This document shows positions 17,336 through 28,735 of a DNA stretch of 64,000 bases, one piece after another (the stretch's first letter is position 1; every line of letters begins with the position of its first letter). Location of the stretch: the NCBI GenBank assembly GCA_052435735.1, contig JBQVNB010000003.1:124001-188000 (forward strand), given 5' to 3'. Both the position numbers and the translations under genes were made by a program. Source of the DNA: Aliihoeflea sp052435735. Lineage in GTDB: Bacteria > Pseudomonadota > Alphaproteobacteria > Rhizobiales > Rhizobiaceae. Below the pieces are notes generated by a model. The model made no database searches, had not been told where the DNA came from, and worked only from the letters and a program-made list of their open reading frames with translations.

Positions 17336-17376
17336 TTTGTGCGACGAACGGCCGGAATGTCCGGCAGGATAAATTG

Positions 17377-18465
17377 ATGAGCGATCTGCAATCCCTTGAA
17401 ACGAGCCTGATGAGCGACATCGCGTCGGCATCCGACGAGCAGTCGATCGAAGCCGTGCGCGTCGCGGCACTCGGCAAGAAGGGCTCGATCTCGGAAAAGC
17501 TGAAGACGCTGGGCGCGATGAGCGCGGACGAGCGCCAGACGATGGGCCCCGCGATCAATGGGCTGAAGCTTCGCGTCACCGACGCCATCACCGCACGCAA
17601 GAGCGAGTTGCGCGACGCCGCGATCGACGCCCGTCTGGCCGCCGAAAAGCTGGACGTCACGCTGCCGATCCGTCAGGCGCCGGCCGAGCGCGGCCGCATC
17701 CATCCGATCAGCCAAGTGATCGACGAGATCACGGCGATCTTCGGCGACATGGGATTTGCGATCGCCGAAGGTCCGGACATCGAGACGGATTACTACAACT
17801 TCACCGCGTTGAACTTCCCCGACGGCCACCCGGCGCGCGAGATGCACGACACGTTCTTCTTCCAGCCCGACGAGGCCGGGGAGCGCAAGCTGCTGCGCAC
17901 GCACACCTCGCCGGTGCAGATCCGCACGATGGAGACGCAGAAGCCGCCGATCCGCATCGTCATCCCCGGCAAGACCTACCGGCAGGATTCCGACGCCACG
18001 CACTCGCCGATGTTTCATCAGGTTGAAGGGCTGGTCGTCGACAAGACCGCCAATGTCGCCAACATGAAGTGGGTGCTGGAGGAGTTCTGCAAGGCGTTCT
18101 TCGAGGTTCCGAGCGTCAAGATGCGCTTCCGCCCGTCCTTCTTCCCGTTCACCGAACCGTCGATGGAAGTCGACATCCAGTGTGACCGCTCGCGTCCGGG
18201 CGAAGTGCGTTTCGGCGAGGGCAATGACTGGATGGAAATCCTCGGCTGCGGCATGGTTCACCCGAACGTGCTGCGCGCCGGCGGGCTCGATCCGGACGAG
18301 TATCAGGGCTTCGCCTGGGGCATGGGCATCGACCGCATCGCCATGCTGAAATACGGCATGCCCGACCTGCGCGCCTTCTTCGATGCGGACGTTCGCTGGT
18401 TGTCGCATTACGGATTCAGGCCGCTTGACATGCCGACCTTGTTTGGGGGGCTGAGCAACGGATGA
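17377..18465 (+). CDS. pheS: Phenylalanine-tRNA ligase alpha subunit
   Basis: Class II synthetase catalytic subunit that charges tRNA-Phe, acting as an alpha2-beta2 tetramer with PheT. The 362-residue product has an N-terminal coiled coil, then HPISQVIDEITAIFGDMGF, motif 2 around YRQDSDATHSPMFHQVEG, and motif 3 GMGIDRIAMLKYG. ATG at 17377 was taken; a TTG three bases upstream is the alternative. The stop overlaps the start of a GFA-family gene that separates it from pheT. Confidence 0.97.
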   Translation: MSDLQSLETSLMSDIASASDEQSIEAVRVAALGKKGSISEKLKTLGAMSADERQTMGPAINGLKLRVTDAITARKSELRDAAIDARLAAEKLDVTLPIRQAPAERGRIHPISQVIDEITAIFGDMGFAIAEGPDIETDYYNFTALNFPDGHPAREMHDTFFFQPDEAGERKLLRTHTSPVQIRTMETQKPPIRIVIPGKTYRQDSDATHSPMFHQVEGLVVDKTANVANMKWVLEEFCKAFFEVPSVKMRFRPSFFPFTEPSMEVDIQCDRSRPGEVRFGEGNDWMEILGCGMVHPNVLRAGGLDPDEYQGFAWGMGIDRIAMLKYGMPDLRAFFDADVRWLSHYGFRPLDMPTLFGGLSNG

Positions 18466-18860
18466 CCCTCCACTCCGGCTCCTGCCGTTGCGGGCTGATC
18501 TCCGCTGAGGCGAGCGCAGACCCCTTCTGGCGTTCCTATTGCCACTGCCGCGATTGCCGAAAGCAGACCGGCGCGCCGGTGATGGCCTTTATCGGCTTTC
18601 ACGACGAGCAGCTGACTTGGCACGGCGAACCGAAGACATGGCGTGCCGGGGGCGTGGAACGGCGCTTTTGCGAGCATTGCGGCAGCCAGATCGGCTATCG
18701 CGACGACAAGCTGCCGGGCGAGATCTACCTTTCGCTCGGCTTCATGGACGAGCCCGAGCGTTATGCGCCGACCATGCATGCATTCGAAAAGCGGCGCCTG
18801 CCGTTTCTCCACATCGCCGACGACCTTCCGCGCTTCGAAGGTTTTTCGATCGAGCGCTGA
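18462..18860 (+). CDS. GFA-family protein (glutathione-dependent formaldehyde-activating-like)
   Basis: A 132-residue zinc protein of the GFA/CENP-V fold. Zinc-binding cysteines appear as CRCG, CHCRDC and CEHCG, in the expected order. The family is named after a glutathione S-hydroxymethyl transferase, but most members have no proven reaction, so this is a fold-level call. Its ATGA overlap with pheS and 21-base gap to pheT put it inside the pheS-pheT operon, which is an unusual place. Confidence 0.88.
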   Translation: MTLHSGSCRCGLISAEASADPFWRSYCHCRDCRKQTGAPVMAFIGFHDEQLTWHGEPKTWRAGGVERRFCEHCGSQIGYRDDKLPGEIYLSLGFMDEPERYAPTMHAFEKRRLPFLHIADDLPRFEGFSIER

Positions 18861-18881
18861 CGATCCAACTGGACGAGACCT

Positions 18882-21287
18882 ATGAAATTCACGCTTTCCT
18901 GGCTCAAGGACCATCTCGACACGAACGCCTCGCTGGCCGAGATCTGTGAGCGGCTGACCATGATCGGCCTCGAGGTCGAGGCCGTCGACGATAAGGCGGC
19001 GCTGAAGCCGTTCGTGATCGCGAAGGTGGTGAGCGCGGTCCAGCACCCTGATGCCGACAAATTGCGTGTGCTGATGGTCGACACCGGTGACGGGAAGCCG
19101 ATCCAGGTCGTCTGCGGCGCGCCCAATGCGCGCGAGGGCCTCGTCGGAGCGTTCGCCGCACCCGGCTCCTACGTGCCTGGCATCGACGTGACCCTTTCGG
19201 TCGGAAAGATCCGCGGCGTCGAGAGCCACGGCATGATGTGCTCGGAGCGCGAATTGCAGCTTTCCGACGAGCATGACGGCATCATCGACCTGCCGGCCGA
19301 TGCGCCGGTCGGCACGCCGTTCGCGACCTATGCAAAGCTCGACGATCCGGTGATCGAGATCAATTTGACGCCGAACCGGCCCGACGCGACCAGCGTCTAC
19401 GGCATCGCGCGCGACCTGGCCGCCTCCGGCCTCGGCACGCTGAAGACGCAGCCTGTCGCTCCAGTTGCCGGCCAGGGCGAGATGCCGGTCAAGGTGTCGA
19501 TCGCCGATCCCGACCTTTGCCCCGGCTTCGCGCTGCGCCTCGTCAAGGGCGTGACGAACGGCGCGTCACCGAAATGGATGCAGCAGCGTCTGATCGCGAT
19601 CGGTCTGCGCCCGATCAACGCGCTGGTCGACATCACCAACTACATGACTTTCGATCGCGGCCGCCCGCTGCACGTCTTCGACGCCGCCAAGGTCGCCGGA
19701 AACCTCACGGTGCGTGCAGCGAAAGACGGCGAGAAAGTGCTCGCGCTCGACGGTCGTGAATATGAGCTCAACGCCTCGATGTGCGTCATCGCGGACGACA
19801 ATGGCGTCGAATCCATCGCCGGCGTCATGGGCGGAGAGCATTCGGGTTGCGACGAGGCGACGACCGACGTCCTGATCGAATCCGCGCTCTGGTCGCCGCT
19901 CAACATCGCGCGCACGGGCCGCGAACTCGGCATCATCACCGACGCCCGCTATCGCTTCGAACGCGGCGTCGATCCCGAATTCATGGTGCCGGGGATCGAG
20001 CTTGCGACCCAGCTCGTCCTCGACATCTGCGGCGGAACGCCCTGCGAGACCGAAGTCGTCGGCTATGCGGGATATGACGCCAAGCGCATCTCGATGCCGG
20101 TTGCCGAGGTCAAGCGCCTGACCGGGCTCGACGTGGCGAAGACCGAATCGATCTCGATCCTCGACCGGCTCGGCTTCGCGCCGCAGGACGAGGGCGATGC
20201 GATCCAGGTTGCGGTGCCGTCCTGGCGGCCGGATGTCGACGGCAAGGCCGACATCGTCGAGGAAGTGATGCGTATTCACGGTGTCGACCGGATCGCACCC
20301 GCGCCGCTGCCGACCTTCGGCGCGGTCAACGGCAAGATGCTGACGCCGATCCAGATCCGCACCCGCTCGGCCAAGCGCGCGCTCGCCGTGCGCGGCATGA
20401 TGGAGGCGGTCACCTGGTCGTTCATCCCTGAGGCGCACGCGAAACTGTTCGGCGGCGGCCAGCCGGCGCTCAAGCTCGCCAATCCGATCGCAGCCGACAT
20501 GTCGGACATGCGGCCCTCGCTCCTGCCGGGGCTGATCGCCGCCGCGCAGCGCAATGCCGATCGCGGCATGGGCGACGTCGCACTGTTCGAGGTCTCCGGC
20601 ATCTATGACGGCGATGGCGCCGACCAGCAGCGCCGCGTCGCCGCCGGCATCCGGCGCGGCACGGCGAAGCTCGACGGACAGGGCCGTCACTGGGCCGGCA
20701 GCGCCGGAGCCGTCGGCGTTTTCGACGCCAAGGCCGACGCCTTCGCGGCGCTGGAAGCTGCCGGCGCGCCGGTGGACAAGCTGCAGGTCGAGGCCGGCGC
20801 GCCGGACTGGTATCATCCCGGACGTTCCGGCACGATCAAGCTCGGGCCCAAGATCGTGCTCGGCACGTTCGGCGAGTTCCACCCGCGTACACTGGAAGCG
20901 CTCGACGCGAGCGGGCCGCTGGCCGGTTTCGAGATCTATCTCGACGCGATCCCAGAGCCGAAGGCGAAGCCGACGCGGACCAAGCCGCGCCTCGATCTCT
21001 CGCCCTTCCAGGGCGTGAAGCGCGATTTCGCCTTCGTCGTCGACCTGGGCGTCGAGGCGGCTTCCATCGTCAAGGCGGCAGCCGGCGCCGACAAGAAACT
21101 CGTGACGGACGTGCGTGTCTTCGACATTTTCGAGGGAGCATCCGTGGGCTCGGGCAAGAAGTCGATCGCCATCGAAGTCGCGATCCAGCCGACCGATCGC
21201 ACGCTCACCGACGAGGATTTCGAAGCGCTCGCCGCGAAAATCGTCGCCAATGTCGAGAAGACCACGGGCGGTGTCTTGAGGACGTGA
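18882..21287 (+). CDS. pheT: Phenylalanine-tRNA ligase beta subunit
   Basis: An 801-residue subunit of PheRS, the usual bacterial length. Domains in order are an N-terminal tRNA-binding EMAP-like domain (residues about 40-150, with PDADKLRVLMVDTG), the B3/B4 editing domain (around TNYMTFDRGRPLHVFDA), the B5 domain (WRPDVDGKADIVEEVMR), a catalytic-like core, and a C-terminal anticodon-binding domain (PFQGVKRDFAFVVD to the end). The stop directly abuts the stop of the opposing SleB-like gene. Confidence 0.97.
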   Translation: MKFTLSWLKDHLDTNASLAEICERLTMIGLEVEAVDDKAALKPFVIAKVVSAVQHPDADKLRVLMVDTGDGKPIQVVCGAPNAREGLVGAFAAPGSYVPGIDVTLSVGKIRGVESHGMMCSERELQLSDEHDGIIDLPADAPVGTPFATYAKLDDPVIEINLTPNRPDATSVYGIARDLAASGLGTLKTQPVAPVAGQGEMPVKVSIADPDLCPGFALRLVKGVTNGASPKWMQQRLIAIGLRPINALVDITNYMTFDRGRPLHVFDAAKVAGNLTVRAAKDGEKVLALDGREYELNASMCVIADDNGVESIAGVMGGEHSGCDEATTDVLIESALWSPLNIARTGRELGIITDARYRFERGVDPEFMVPGIELATQLVLDICGGTPCETEVVGYAGYDAKRISMPVAEVKRLTGLDVAKTESISILDRLGFAPQDEGDAIQVAVPSWRPDVDGKADIVEEVMRIHGVDRIAPAPLPTFGAVNGKMLTPIQIRTRSAKRALAVRGMMEAVTWSFIPEAHAKLFGGGQPALKLANPIAADMSDMRPSLLPGLIAAAQRNADRGMGDVALFEVSGIYDGDGADQQRRVAAGIRRGTAKLDGQGRHWAGSAGAVGVFDAKADAFAALEAAGAPVDKLQVEAGAPDWYHPGRSGTIKLGPKIVLGTFGEFHPRTLEALDASGPLAGFEIYLDAIPEPKAKPTRTKPRLDLSPFQGVKRDFAFVVDLGVEAASIVKAAAGADKKLVTDVRVFDIFEGASVGSGKKSIAIEVAIQPTDRTLTDEDFEALAAKIVANVEKTTGGVLRT

Positions 21288-21872
21288 TCACATCGTCCTG
21301 GTGACGCGTCGGCTGGTGTAGAAGATGTGGCGGCCGATCCTGGTCAGACGTGTCTTGCGGGCGCCCCAGGAGGGCATCACGCTGGTCGCGTGATAATGGG
21401 TGGCACGCGCGACGGCACCCGTCAGTGTGGCCATGCGGACCAGTTTGCGCGTCGCGGTGCAATCCGAGCCGCAAAGGATCTCGCCGGCGAGTTGTTTCGA
21501 CTGCGCATAGGTCGCGCTCTCGCGCGGACGATCCGAGATGCCGTCGCACGCAAACGAGAACTGACAGGCGTTGCGCCGGTGCCTGTTCTGGTAGACGACG
21601 CCGCAGACCGTATCGGGATAGGCGCGGCTCTTCACGCGGTTGATGATGACCTGGGCGACCGCGATCTGGCCGGTGACGCTTTCGCCGCGTGCCTCGTGAT
21701 AGATGGCCTGGGCGAGACAGGTCCTGTCAGCCGTTGGCCGACGCTTGGCAATCGGAATATCGAGCGCCGAGACGGCGGCACGGGCATGATAGGCAGGGTT
21801 CGCCGCTGCGGGATTGAACGGGAAAAGCATTGCGGTCAGCGCGGCAAGCGCGAGCGTTTTTCGGTTTCGCAT
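21288..21872 (-). CDS. SleB-like cell wall hydrolase (Hydrolase_2)
   Basis: A 194-residue exported protein. A signal peptide covers about residues 1-24 (LALAALTAMLFPFNPAAA). The domain includes AQAIYHEARGESVTGQIAVAQ with a predicted catalytic glutamate, and ACQFSFACDG, both typical of SleB-type hydrolases, which cut glycan strands of peptidoglycan. In non-sporulating alphaproteobacteria these proteins are assumed to help in wall turnover. It converges with pheT with no gap between stops. Confidence 0.85.
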   Translation of the reverse strand: MRNRKTLALAALTAMLFPFNPAAANPAYHARAAVSALDIPIAKRRPTADRTCLAQAIYHEARGESVTGQIAVAQVIINRVKSRAYPDTVCGVVYQNRHRRNACQFSFACDGISDRPRESATYAQSKQLAGEILCGSDCTATRKLVRMATLTGAVARATHYHATSVMPSWGARKTRLTRIGRHIFYTSRRVTRTM

Positions 21873-21944
21873 GAGGACCCACTCCGTTAACGGAAGGGTA
21901 ACGAAAGGCGCTCGCGTCTATTCCCGACTGCAAAGGAGAATGCG

Positions 21945-22931
21945 ATGTTTCGCTGGGGCGTCCTGTCGACGGCAAAGATCGCGCGCGATCACGTGATCCC
22001 GGCCATCCTCGAATCCGAAAACGGCGTTCTGGCTGCCATCGCCAGCCGCGACGAGGCGCGCGCACGCGCCCTCGCGCAAAGGTTTGGCGCCCCGCACGCC
22101 TTCGGTTCATACGAAGCGCTGCTCGCCTCCGACACGGTGGATGGCGTCTATATCCCGCTCCCGACGTCCGATCACGTGGAATGGGCGATCAAGGCGGCCG
22201 ATGCCGGCAAGCATGTGCTGGTGGAAAAGCCGCTGGCGCTGCGGGCGAGCGATATCCAGCAAGTGATCGACGCGCGGGACCGCAACGACGTCGTCATCTC
22301 CGAAGCCTTCATGGTGTTCTACCACCCGCAATGGATGAAGGTCCGCGAGCTGATTGCGACGGGCGCCATCGGACGGCTGCGGCATGTCCAGGGCGCGTTC
22401 TCCTATTTCAACCGCGACCCCGGCAACATGCGCAACAAGCCCGAACTTGGCGGTGGCGCACTGCTGGACATCGGCGTCTATCCCGTCGTCACGACGCGGA
22501 TCGCGACCGTCACCGAGCCGCTTCGCGTGCGCGCGACGGTCGAGCGCGACGGCGATTTCGGCACCGACATCTATGCGAACGTCACTGCCGATTTCGGCAC
22601 GTTCGACCTGTCCTTCTACTGTTCGACGCAGATGGCATTGCGCCAGGAGATGGTGTTCCACGGCGAGGACGGCTTCATCCAGGTCCAGGCGCCGTTCAAT
22701 GCCGGCGATTTCGATCATCACCGGATCGAACTGCACGACCAGCGGCGGGTGGAGGCGCGCGTCTTCCGCTTTCCCGGCACCCGCCAATACCGGCTCGAGG
22801 TCGAGGAGTTCGCGCGGGTCGCATCCGGCGGCGACGGCCGGGTGTTCACGCTGGAGGAGTCGGTCTGCAATCAAAAGGTGATCGACGCCGTATTCGAGGC
22901 CGGCAAAGCGGATGGCTGGTCGAAAATCTGA
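21945..22931 (+). CDS. Gfo/Idh/MocA-family oxidoreductase
   Basis: A 328-residue NAD(P)-dependent dehydrogenase. The N-terminal Rossmann domain starts RWGVLSTAKIARDHVIPAI and contains the family motif EKPLALRASDIQ. The C-terminal domain has GGGALLDIGVYPV. Such enzymes act on sugars, inositols or related compounds; the substrate cannot be told from sequence. AAAGGAGAA precedes the ATG. It is upstream of dnaK but separated by about 195 bases with a likely heat-shock promoter. Confidence 0.9.
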   Translation: MFRWGVLSTAKIARDHVIPAILESENGVLAAIASRDEARARALAQRFGAPHAFGSYEALLASDTVDGVYIPLPTSDHVEWAIKAADAGKHVLVEKPLALRASDIQQVIDARDRNDVVISEAFMVFYHPQWMKVRELIATGAIGRLRHVQGAFSYFNRDPGNMRNKPELGGGALLDIGVYPVVTTRIATVTEPLRVRATVERDGDFGTDIYANVTADFGTFDLSFYCSTQMALRQEMVFHGEDGFIQVQAPFNAGDFDHHRIELHDQRRVEARVFRFPGTRQYRLEVEEFARVASGGDGRVFTLEESVCNQKVIDAVFEAGKADGWSKI

Positions 22932-22970
22932 GGATCACCTCGCTGTATCGAAAATCGCCGGTCGGCGTCA

Positions 22971-22999
22971 CTTGCGCCAAAAATGACCCCTTCTTATAT
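22971..22999 (+). promoter_or_regulatory. Probable RpoH (heat-shock) promoter of dnaK
   Basis: CTTGCG (22971) and CTTATAT (22993-22999), 16 bases apart, resemble the alphaproteobacterial sigma-32 pattern (CTTGAC / CYTATMT). It lies about 130 bases before dnaK. The -35 element matches only in its first four bases. Confidence 0.5.
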
Positions 23000-23126
23000 A
23001 CGCCGCACGGTCGCACCGGGCCTTCGCAAAGGTTCGGGCGCGGCATTTTCCAACGAACAGGGGCCGTCGTCCGGAACGCCTCGCATTGGGTCCAGACGGC
23101 CTGCTTAAGCGGAGAGAAGAAAGAAA

Positions 23127-25046
<1,920 letters not shown>

Positions 25047-25067
25047 CCTGATCGGCCGACGAAGCGG

Positions 25068-25100
25068 AAACCCGGCCGTGCGCCGGGTTTCTTCGTTTTT
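25068..25100 (+). terminator. Rho-independent terminator after dnaK
   Basis: AAACCCGGC (25068-25076) pairs with GCCGGGTTT (25082-25090) around a five-base loop, followed by CTTCGTTTTT. It begins 21 bases after the dnaK stop; about 160 bases then lead to dnaJ without a gene. Confidence 0.85.
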
Positions 25101-25256
25101 AGCTGCGCGCTGTTGCCGAAATGCGCATGGAGAACGGCGCCGCCTATGGCATACCGGCTGCAGGCTTCCTAAATCGGGCAACTAGGCGCCGCGCTTCGGC
25201 TTCGAAGCGGTCGCGCCATTCCTTCGCCCAATCGTGAGACTGAACCAGGGATGACC

Positions 25257-26384
25257 ATGAAGGCCGACTATTACGAGACCCTCGGAGTGCAGAAGGGCGC
25301 TGACGAGAAGGAATTGAAGGTCGCCTTTCGCAAGCTGGCCATGCAGTATCATCCCGACCGCAATCCTGACGATCACGAGGCGGAGAAGAAGTTCAAGGAC
25401 ATCAACGAAGCCTATGAAGCGCTGAAGGACCCGCAGAAACGCGCGGCCTATGATCGCTTCGGCCATGCCGCGTTCGAACAGGGCGGGTTCGGCGGTGGTG
25501 GAGCGGGCTTCGGCCAGGCCGGCGGTTTCGCCGACATCTTCGAGGACATCTTCGGAGAGATGATGGGCGGCCGCCGACGCGGCGGCGCCAACAATCGCGG
25601 CGCCGATCTGCGCTACAATATGGAAGTCACGCTCGAGGAAGCCTTCGCCGGGAAGACCGCCCAGATCAGGGTGCCGTCCTCCATGGCCTGCGACGAATGC
25701 GCGGGCTCCGGCGCACGGCCGGGCACGCAGCCCGTCACCTGCTCGATGTGCGGCGGCGCGGGCCGGGTTCGGGCGCAGACGGGCGGTTTCTTCTCTGTCG
25801 AACGGACCTGCCCGCAATGCCAGGGGCGCGGCCAGACGATCCAGGACCCGTGCCGCAAATGCGCCGGCCAGGGCCGCGTCACCGAGGAGCGCGCACTCTC
25901 CGTCAACATCCCTTCGGGCATCGAGGATGGCACCCGCATTCGCCTTGCCGGCGAGGGCGAGGCCGGTTTGCGGGGTGGGCCGTCCGGCGACCTCTACATC
26001 TTCCTGTCGCTGAAGCCGCATGAATTCTTCCAGCGCGACGGCGCGGATCTTTACTGCAAGGTGCCGATCTCGATGACGACGGCTGCGCTCGGCGGCGCAT
26101 TCGAGGTCGCGACGCTCGATGGCACGCAGACGCGCGTCAAGGTGCCCGAGGGCACCCAGCATGGCCGCCAGTTCCGCATGAAGGGCAAGGGAATGCCCAT
26201 CCTGCGCCAGAACCAGGTCGGCGATCTCTACATTCAGGTCGCGGTCGAGACGCCGCAGAGCCTTTCCAAGCGCCAGCGCGAATTGCTGGAGGAGTTCGAG
26301 GAGCTGTCCTCGACCGAAAACAGCCCGCAATCCTCCGGTTTCTTCAGCCGCATGAAGGATTTCTTCGAATCGTTCGGCAACTAG
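25257..26384 (+). CDS. dnaJ: Chaperone DnaJ (Hsp40)
   Basis: Co-chaperone that stimulates DnaK and binds unfolded protein. The product of about 375 residues has the J domain with HPD (MQYHPDRNPDD), a Gly/Phe-rich linker (GGFGGGGAGFGQAGGF), four CxxCxGxG-type zinc motifs (CDECAGSG, CSMCGGAG, CPQCQGRG, CRKCAGQG) and a C-terminal substrate domain. ATG at 25257 was preferred to 25251 because CAGGG lies six bases before it. Confidence 0.98.
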   Translation: MKADYYETLGVQKGADEKELKVAFRKLAMQYHPDRNPDDHEAEKKFKDINEAYEALKDPQKRAAYDRFGHAAFEQGGFGGGGAGFGQAGGFADIFEDIFGEMMGGRRRGGANNRGADLRYNMEVTLEEAFAGKTAQIRVPSSMACDECAGSGARPGTQPVTCSMCGGAGRVRAQTGGFFSVERTCPQCQGRGQTIQDPCRKCAGQGRVTEERALSVNIPSGIEDGTRIRLAGEGEAGLRGGPSGDLYIFLSLKPHEFFQRDGADLYCKVPISMTTAALGGAFEVATLDGTQTRVKVPEGTQHGRQFRMKGKGMPILRQNQVGDLYIQVAVETPQSLSKRQRELLEEFEELSSTENSPQSSGFFSRMKDFFESFGN

Positions 26385-26494
26385 GCTGAGTGCAATTGCG
26401 ACACACGATCCCGTGTGAGCGACATGATTGTCCTTGTTCGGTCACGCTTAGCCTGTAGTCTCCCGCCACTGCCAAATGGAGGGACGACGCCGCG

Positions 26495-27091
26495 ATGAAG
26501 ACCGGGCTGCAGAAGCTGACGCGCCATTTCGACGAAGAACTGAAGTTCCTCAAGGGCTGGATCGACCAGCCGCGCGCCGTCGGCGCCATGCTGCCGACCA
26601 GTTCTGTCACCGCAAGGCGCATGGCCTCGGTCATAAATCCCGAATCAGGCCTGCCCGTTCTCGAACTCGGACCCGGCACCGGCGTCATCACCAAGGCGAT
26701 CCTGGAGAGGGGCGTTTCGCCGCAAGACCTCTATTCGATCGAGTATTCGGCCGATTTCGTCGAACATCTCGAAGCCGAGTTTCCCGAGGTCAACATCATC
26801 GAGGGCGACGCCTTCGACCTCGATGCCACGCTCGGCGACAAGCGCGATCTGGTCTTCGATTCGATCGTCTCGGCCGTGCCGCTTCTCAATTTCCCGGTGC
26901 CGAACCGCGTCGCCTATGTGGAAGACCTGCTGAGGCGCATTCCATACGGCCGCCCGATCGTTCAGATCAGCTACGGGCCAAAGTCGCCGGTTCCACCCGG
27001 CCGCGGCAACTATACGGTCGAACACCACGATTTCGTGTTCCGCAACTTCCCGCCCAGCCAGCTCTGGCTCTATCGACGTCCTCTCGCCTGA
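26495..27091 (+). CDS. pmtA: Phosphatidylethanolamine N-methyltransferase-like methyltransferase
   Basis: A 198-residue SAM-dependent methyltransferase. Motif I is LELGPGTGVITKAI, and the N-terminal segment FLKGWIDQPRAVGAMLPTS is typical of rhizobial PmtA, which methylates phosphatidylethanolamine stepwise to phosphatidylcholine. Position after dnaJ and before pyrF matches the S. meliloti arrangement. No membrane helix is seen; PmtA is soluble and membrane-associated. Related ribosomal RNA adenine methylase-like proteins are the main alternative. Confidence 0.85.
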   Translation: MKTGLQKLTRHFDEELKFLKGWIDQPRAVGAMLPTSSVTARRMASVINPESGLPVLELGPGTGVITKAILERGVSPQDLYSIEYSADFVEHLEAEFPEVNIIEGDAFDLDATLGDKRDLVFDSIVSAVPLLNFPVPNRVAYVEDLLRRIPYGRPIVQISYGPKSPVPPGRGNYTVEHHDFVFRNFPPSQLWLYRRPLA

Positions 27092-27147
27092 CACTTTGAC
27101 AAGCACCGACGGGCGCTTTAATCGCCTTGTCAGCGATGAGAGGCGGC

Positions 27148-27741
27148 ATGCAGGCAGCACCCAGAATCCTGGTCTTCGCCGGTTCGATCCGAACCGGCGC
27201 CTATAGCGGCCAGACGGCCGACGTGGCGCAATCCGAACTCGGCGCACAAGGCGCCGACGTCACCCGCCTCTCGCTCGCCGACTACCCGATGCCGATCGTC
27301 GACCAGGATCTCGAGCGGGAGCACGGCGTTCCTGAAAACGCGCTTCGGCTCGCGCGCCAGATCGCGGCTCATGACGGGCTGCTGATCGCGAGCCCCGAAT
27401 ACAATTCCTCGATCCCGCCTCTGCTGAAGAATGCCATCGACTGGGTCAGCCGCGTCCATTCCGACAGTGGCAAGCCGTTTCGGCCCTATGCGGGCAAGGT
27501 CGCGGGGCTTTGCTCGTCGTCGGACGGCAATTTCGCCGGCATTCGCGGGCTCTACCATTTGCGCGCCGTCCTGATGAATTGCGGTGTCGAGATCGTCACG
27601 CCGCAATGCTCCGTCGCGCGGGCGGGCGAGGCGTTCGACGAACATGGCCGCTTCAAGGACGAGCGCACGCGCAAGGCCATGGAAAATGTCTGCCGCACCT
27701 TGATCGACCGCGCGCGCCTGCTCTCGCCGAGGATGAGATGA
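27148..27741 (+). CDS. NAD(P)H-dependent FMN reductase family protein
   Basis: Flavodoxin-fold reductase of 197 residues. The FMN phosphate loop is FAGSIRTGAYSGQ and the second motif is SPEYNSSIPPLLKNAIDWVSR, both diagnostic for the family. Its electron acceptor (quinone, azo compound or chromate in relatives) is unknown. The start at 27148 was chosen with GAGAGG just upstream; ATG 27136 is an alternative. The stop overlaps the pyrF start (ATGA). Confidence 0.88.
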   Translation: MQAAPRILVFAGSIRTGAYSGQTADVAQSELGAQGADVTRLSLADYPMPIVDQDLEREHGVPENALRLARQIAAHDGLLIASPEYNSSIPPLLKNAIDWVSRVHSDSGKPFRPYAGKVAGLCSSSDGNFAGIRGLYHLRAVLMNCGVEIVTPQCSVARAGEAFDEHGRFKDERTRKAMENVCRTLIDRARLLSPRMR

Positions 27742-28439
27742 CGACAATCGACACCCGCCTCATCGTCGGTCTCGACATGCCGACGATCGCTGACGCCGAG
27801 CGGATTGTGCGCGATCTCGATGGGATCGTGGGTTTCTACAAGATCGGTTACCAGCTTGTCTTCGCCGGGGGGCTGGAATTTGCCCGCGACCTCGCCGCTG
27901 AAGGGAAACAGGTTTTCCTCGACATGAAGCTGCTCGACATCGACCACACGGTCGAGAAAGGTGTCGAGAACATCGTCAGGATGGGCGTGACCATGCTGAC
28001 GTTGCATGCCTACCCAAAGGCGATGCGTGCAGCGGCGGCAGCGGCGCGCGGCAGCGAACTCACCCTTCTCGGTGTGACGGTCCTGACCTCGATGGACGCA
28101 GCCGACCTCGCGGAGGCCGGCTATCGCGAAGACCCCGAGACTTTGGTCGCCCGACGCGCCGAACAGGCGCGTGACGCCGGCATGGGCGGCATCGTCTGCT
28201 CGGCTGCGGAGGCGGCTCGGGTACGCAGTATCGTCGGCCCTTCGATGGCAGTGGTCACGCCCGGCATCCGCCCGGCCGGCGCCGACCATGGCGACCAGAA
28301 GCGTGTCGTGACGCCTGCCGACGCCTTGCGCGCGGGTGCGAGCCATCTGGTCGTCGCGCGTCCCATCATCGCCGCATCCGACCGCCGCGCCGCGGCGAGC
28401 GTCATTCTCGATGAAATGAAGACCATCCAAGGGAGATGA
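27738..28439 (+). CDS. pyrF: Orotidine 5'-phosphate decarboxylase
   Basis: Final step of UMP synthesis. The 233-residue barrel has the catalytic segment FLDMKLLDIDHTVEKG (Asp-x-Lys-x-x-Asp), the VTVLTSMD segment and the phosphate-binding end TPGIRPAG ... VVARPI. It is translationally coupled to the upstream reductase and followed by a small DUF1330 gene two bases later, so all three probably form one operon. Confidence 0.96.
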   Translation: MTTIDTRLIVGLDMPTIADAERIVRDLDGIVGFYKIGYQLVFAGGLEFARDLAAEGKQVFLDMKLLDIDHTVEKGVENIVRMGVTMLTLHAYPKAMRAAAAAARGSELTLLGVTVLTSMDAADLAEAGYREDPETLVARRAEQARDAGMGGIVCSAAEAARVRSIVGPSMAVVTPGIRPAGADHGDQKRVVTPADALRAGASHLVVARPIIAASDRRAAASVILDEMKTIQGR

Positions 28440-28441
28440 AC

Positions 28442-28735
28442 ATGGCCAAGGGTTACTGGATCGCACATGTCGATGTCCGCGATCCCGAGCGCTACAAGGA
28501 TTACGTGTCGACCGCCAAGCCGGCCTTCGAGCGCTACGGCGCGAAGTTCCTGGCGCGCGGCGGCACCTACCACGCCATGGAGGGCAAGGGTCGCGGCCGC
28601 AACGTCGTCATCGAGTTCGCCTCGATCAAGGACGCGCTCGACTGCTACAATTCGGCCGAGTACCAGGCGGCGAAGGCGATCCGCCAGAAAGTGGCGGATG
28701 CCGAGATGACCATCATGGAAGGTTACGAGGGCTAA
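28442..28735 (+). CDS. DUF1330 domain protein
   Basis: A 97-residue ferredoxin-like (dimeric alpha-beta barrel) protein with the family pattern GYWIAHVDVRDPERYKDYV and the segment VVIEFASIKDALDCYNS. DUF1330 has no assigned function. GGGAG lies seven bases before ATG 28442; another ATG at 28436 overlaps the pyrF stop. It ends one base before the stop of the opposing DgcN-like gene. Confidence 0.87.
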   Translation: MAKGYWIAHVDVRDPERYKDYVSTAKPAFERYGAKFLARGGTYHAMEGKGRGRNVVIEFASIKDALDCYNSAEYQAAKAIRQKVADAEMTIMEGYEG

